This document shows positions 5,015 through 5,206 of a DNA stretch of 5,206 nt, piece by piece; position 1 is the stretch's first letter; the number at the start of each line of letters is the position of its first letter. A model generated the notes under the pieces. It was not told the origin of the DNA. It ran no database searches and saw only the letters and a program-made list of their open reading frames with translations. Source of the DNA: Deltaproteobacteria bacterium (GTDB lineage Bacteria > Desulfobacterota > Desulfobaccia > Desulfobaccales > 0-14-0-80-60-11); contig JAFDHU010000171.1 of assembly GCA_019308625.1 (NCBI GenBank), positions 1 through 5,206 of the forward strand, read 5' to 3'. The position numbers and the translations under genes were made by a program.

Positions 5015-5206
5015 AAACCTGCAGGGCCTCCAGCATGCGGTCGTGGATCAGCCCGTTGCTGGCCACAATGTTGGGGGCAAAGATGTGGTATGCTTCGCCG
5101 TTGAAAGTGCTTAGCCGGCCGCCAGCCTCGGTGACAATGACCACTCCCGCCGCAGTGTCCCAGGGCTTGAGGTTCTCCTCATAGAAGCCGTCAAAGCGGC
5201 CGCAGG
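5013..5206 (-). CDS. Inositol monophosphatase family protein, C-terminal part (runs off right edge)
   Basis: The last 63 codons of a gene whose start lies beyond the window. They begin CGRFDGFYEENLKPWDTAAG and end at a TAA (5013-5015). WDTAAG followed by VVIVTEAGG is the second signature of the inositol monophosphatase family (WDxAAGxxxxxEAGG), whose Asp binds the catalytic Mg2+. GRFDGFYE just before it is also typical (G..DgyfE.). The family includes SuhB, CysQ, histidinol-phosphatase and fructose-bisphosphatase-like members, and the visible part cannot choose among them, though it looks most like SuhB-type inositol-1-monophosphatase. The first signature and the remaining metal ligands are outside the window. 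The gene converges on mutM with an 80-bp gap. Confidence 0.9.
   Translation of the reverse strand, partial: CGRFDGFYEENLKPWDTAAGVVIVTEAGGRLSTFNGEAYHIFAPNIVASNGLIHDRMLEALQV

Overview
GC-rich bacterial window with short intergenic gaps and Shine-Dalgarno sites. It most resembles an anaerobic, sulfate-reducer-like lineage (Desulfobacterota is my best guess). That guess rests on a KorD-type 2[4Fe-4S] ferredoxin beside a Na+/Ca2+ exchanger and on the general style of the proteins, not on any marker gene, so it is only moderately supported.

Layout, left to right. Positions 1-165 are mostly non-coding and AT-richer. A possible gene start, running off the left edge on the minus strand, lies at 1-32. 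On the minus strand come a 2[4Fe-4S] ferredoxin (166-498) with an exact in-frame 39-bp tandem duplication of its first cluster motif, a Na+/Ca2+ exchanger-family gene (541-1529) broken by a single-base frameshift at a C/G run (1243-1247), trpG (1537-2109), a 152-bp gap holding a strong inverted repeat (2206-2247), and trpE (2262-3737). All five minus-strand genes point leftward. The tight trpG-exchanger spacing (7 bp) suggests that trpE-trpG-exchanger, and perhaps the ferredoxin, are co-transcribed.

The 406-bp gap between trpE and the divergent mutM is the most informative non-coding stretch. On the minus strand it reads, in order, as a sigma70-like promoter (TTGACA...TTAAAT), an 18-codon ORF MQRGQDKNWCWRRVHTTL with Trp-Cys-Trp in the middle, a very strong GC hairpin, an intrinsic terminator (8+3 bp stem with a T tract), and then the trpE ribosome site and start. 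This is the architecture of a classical ribosome-mediated trp attenuator: stalling at TGG codons when Trp is scarce would favour read-through into trpE-trpG. The leader peptide and its mutually exclusive pairings are, in my view, the best find in the window.

On the right, mutM (4144-4932, plus strand) encodes an Fpg/MutM DNA glycosylase with an altered zinc finger. It converges on the C-terminal end of an inositol-monophosphatase-family gene (5013-5206, minus strand) that continues past the window.
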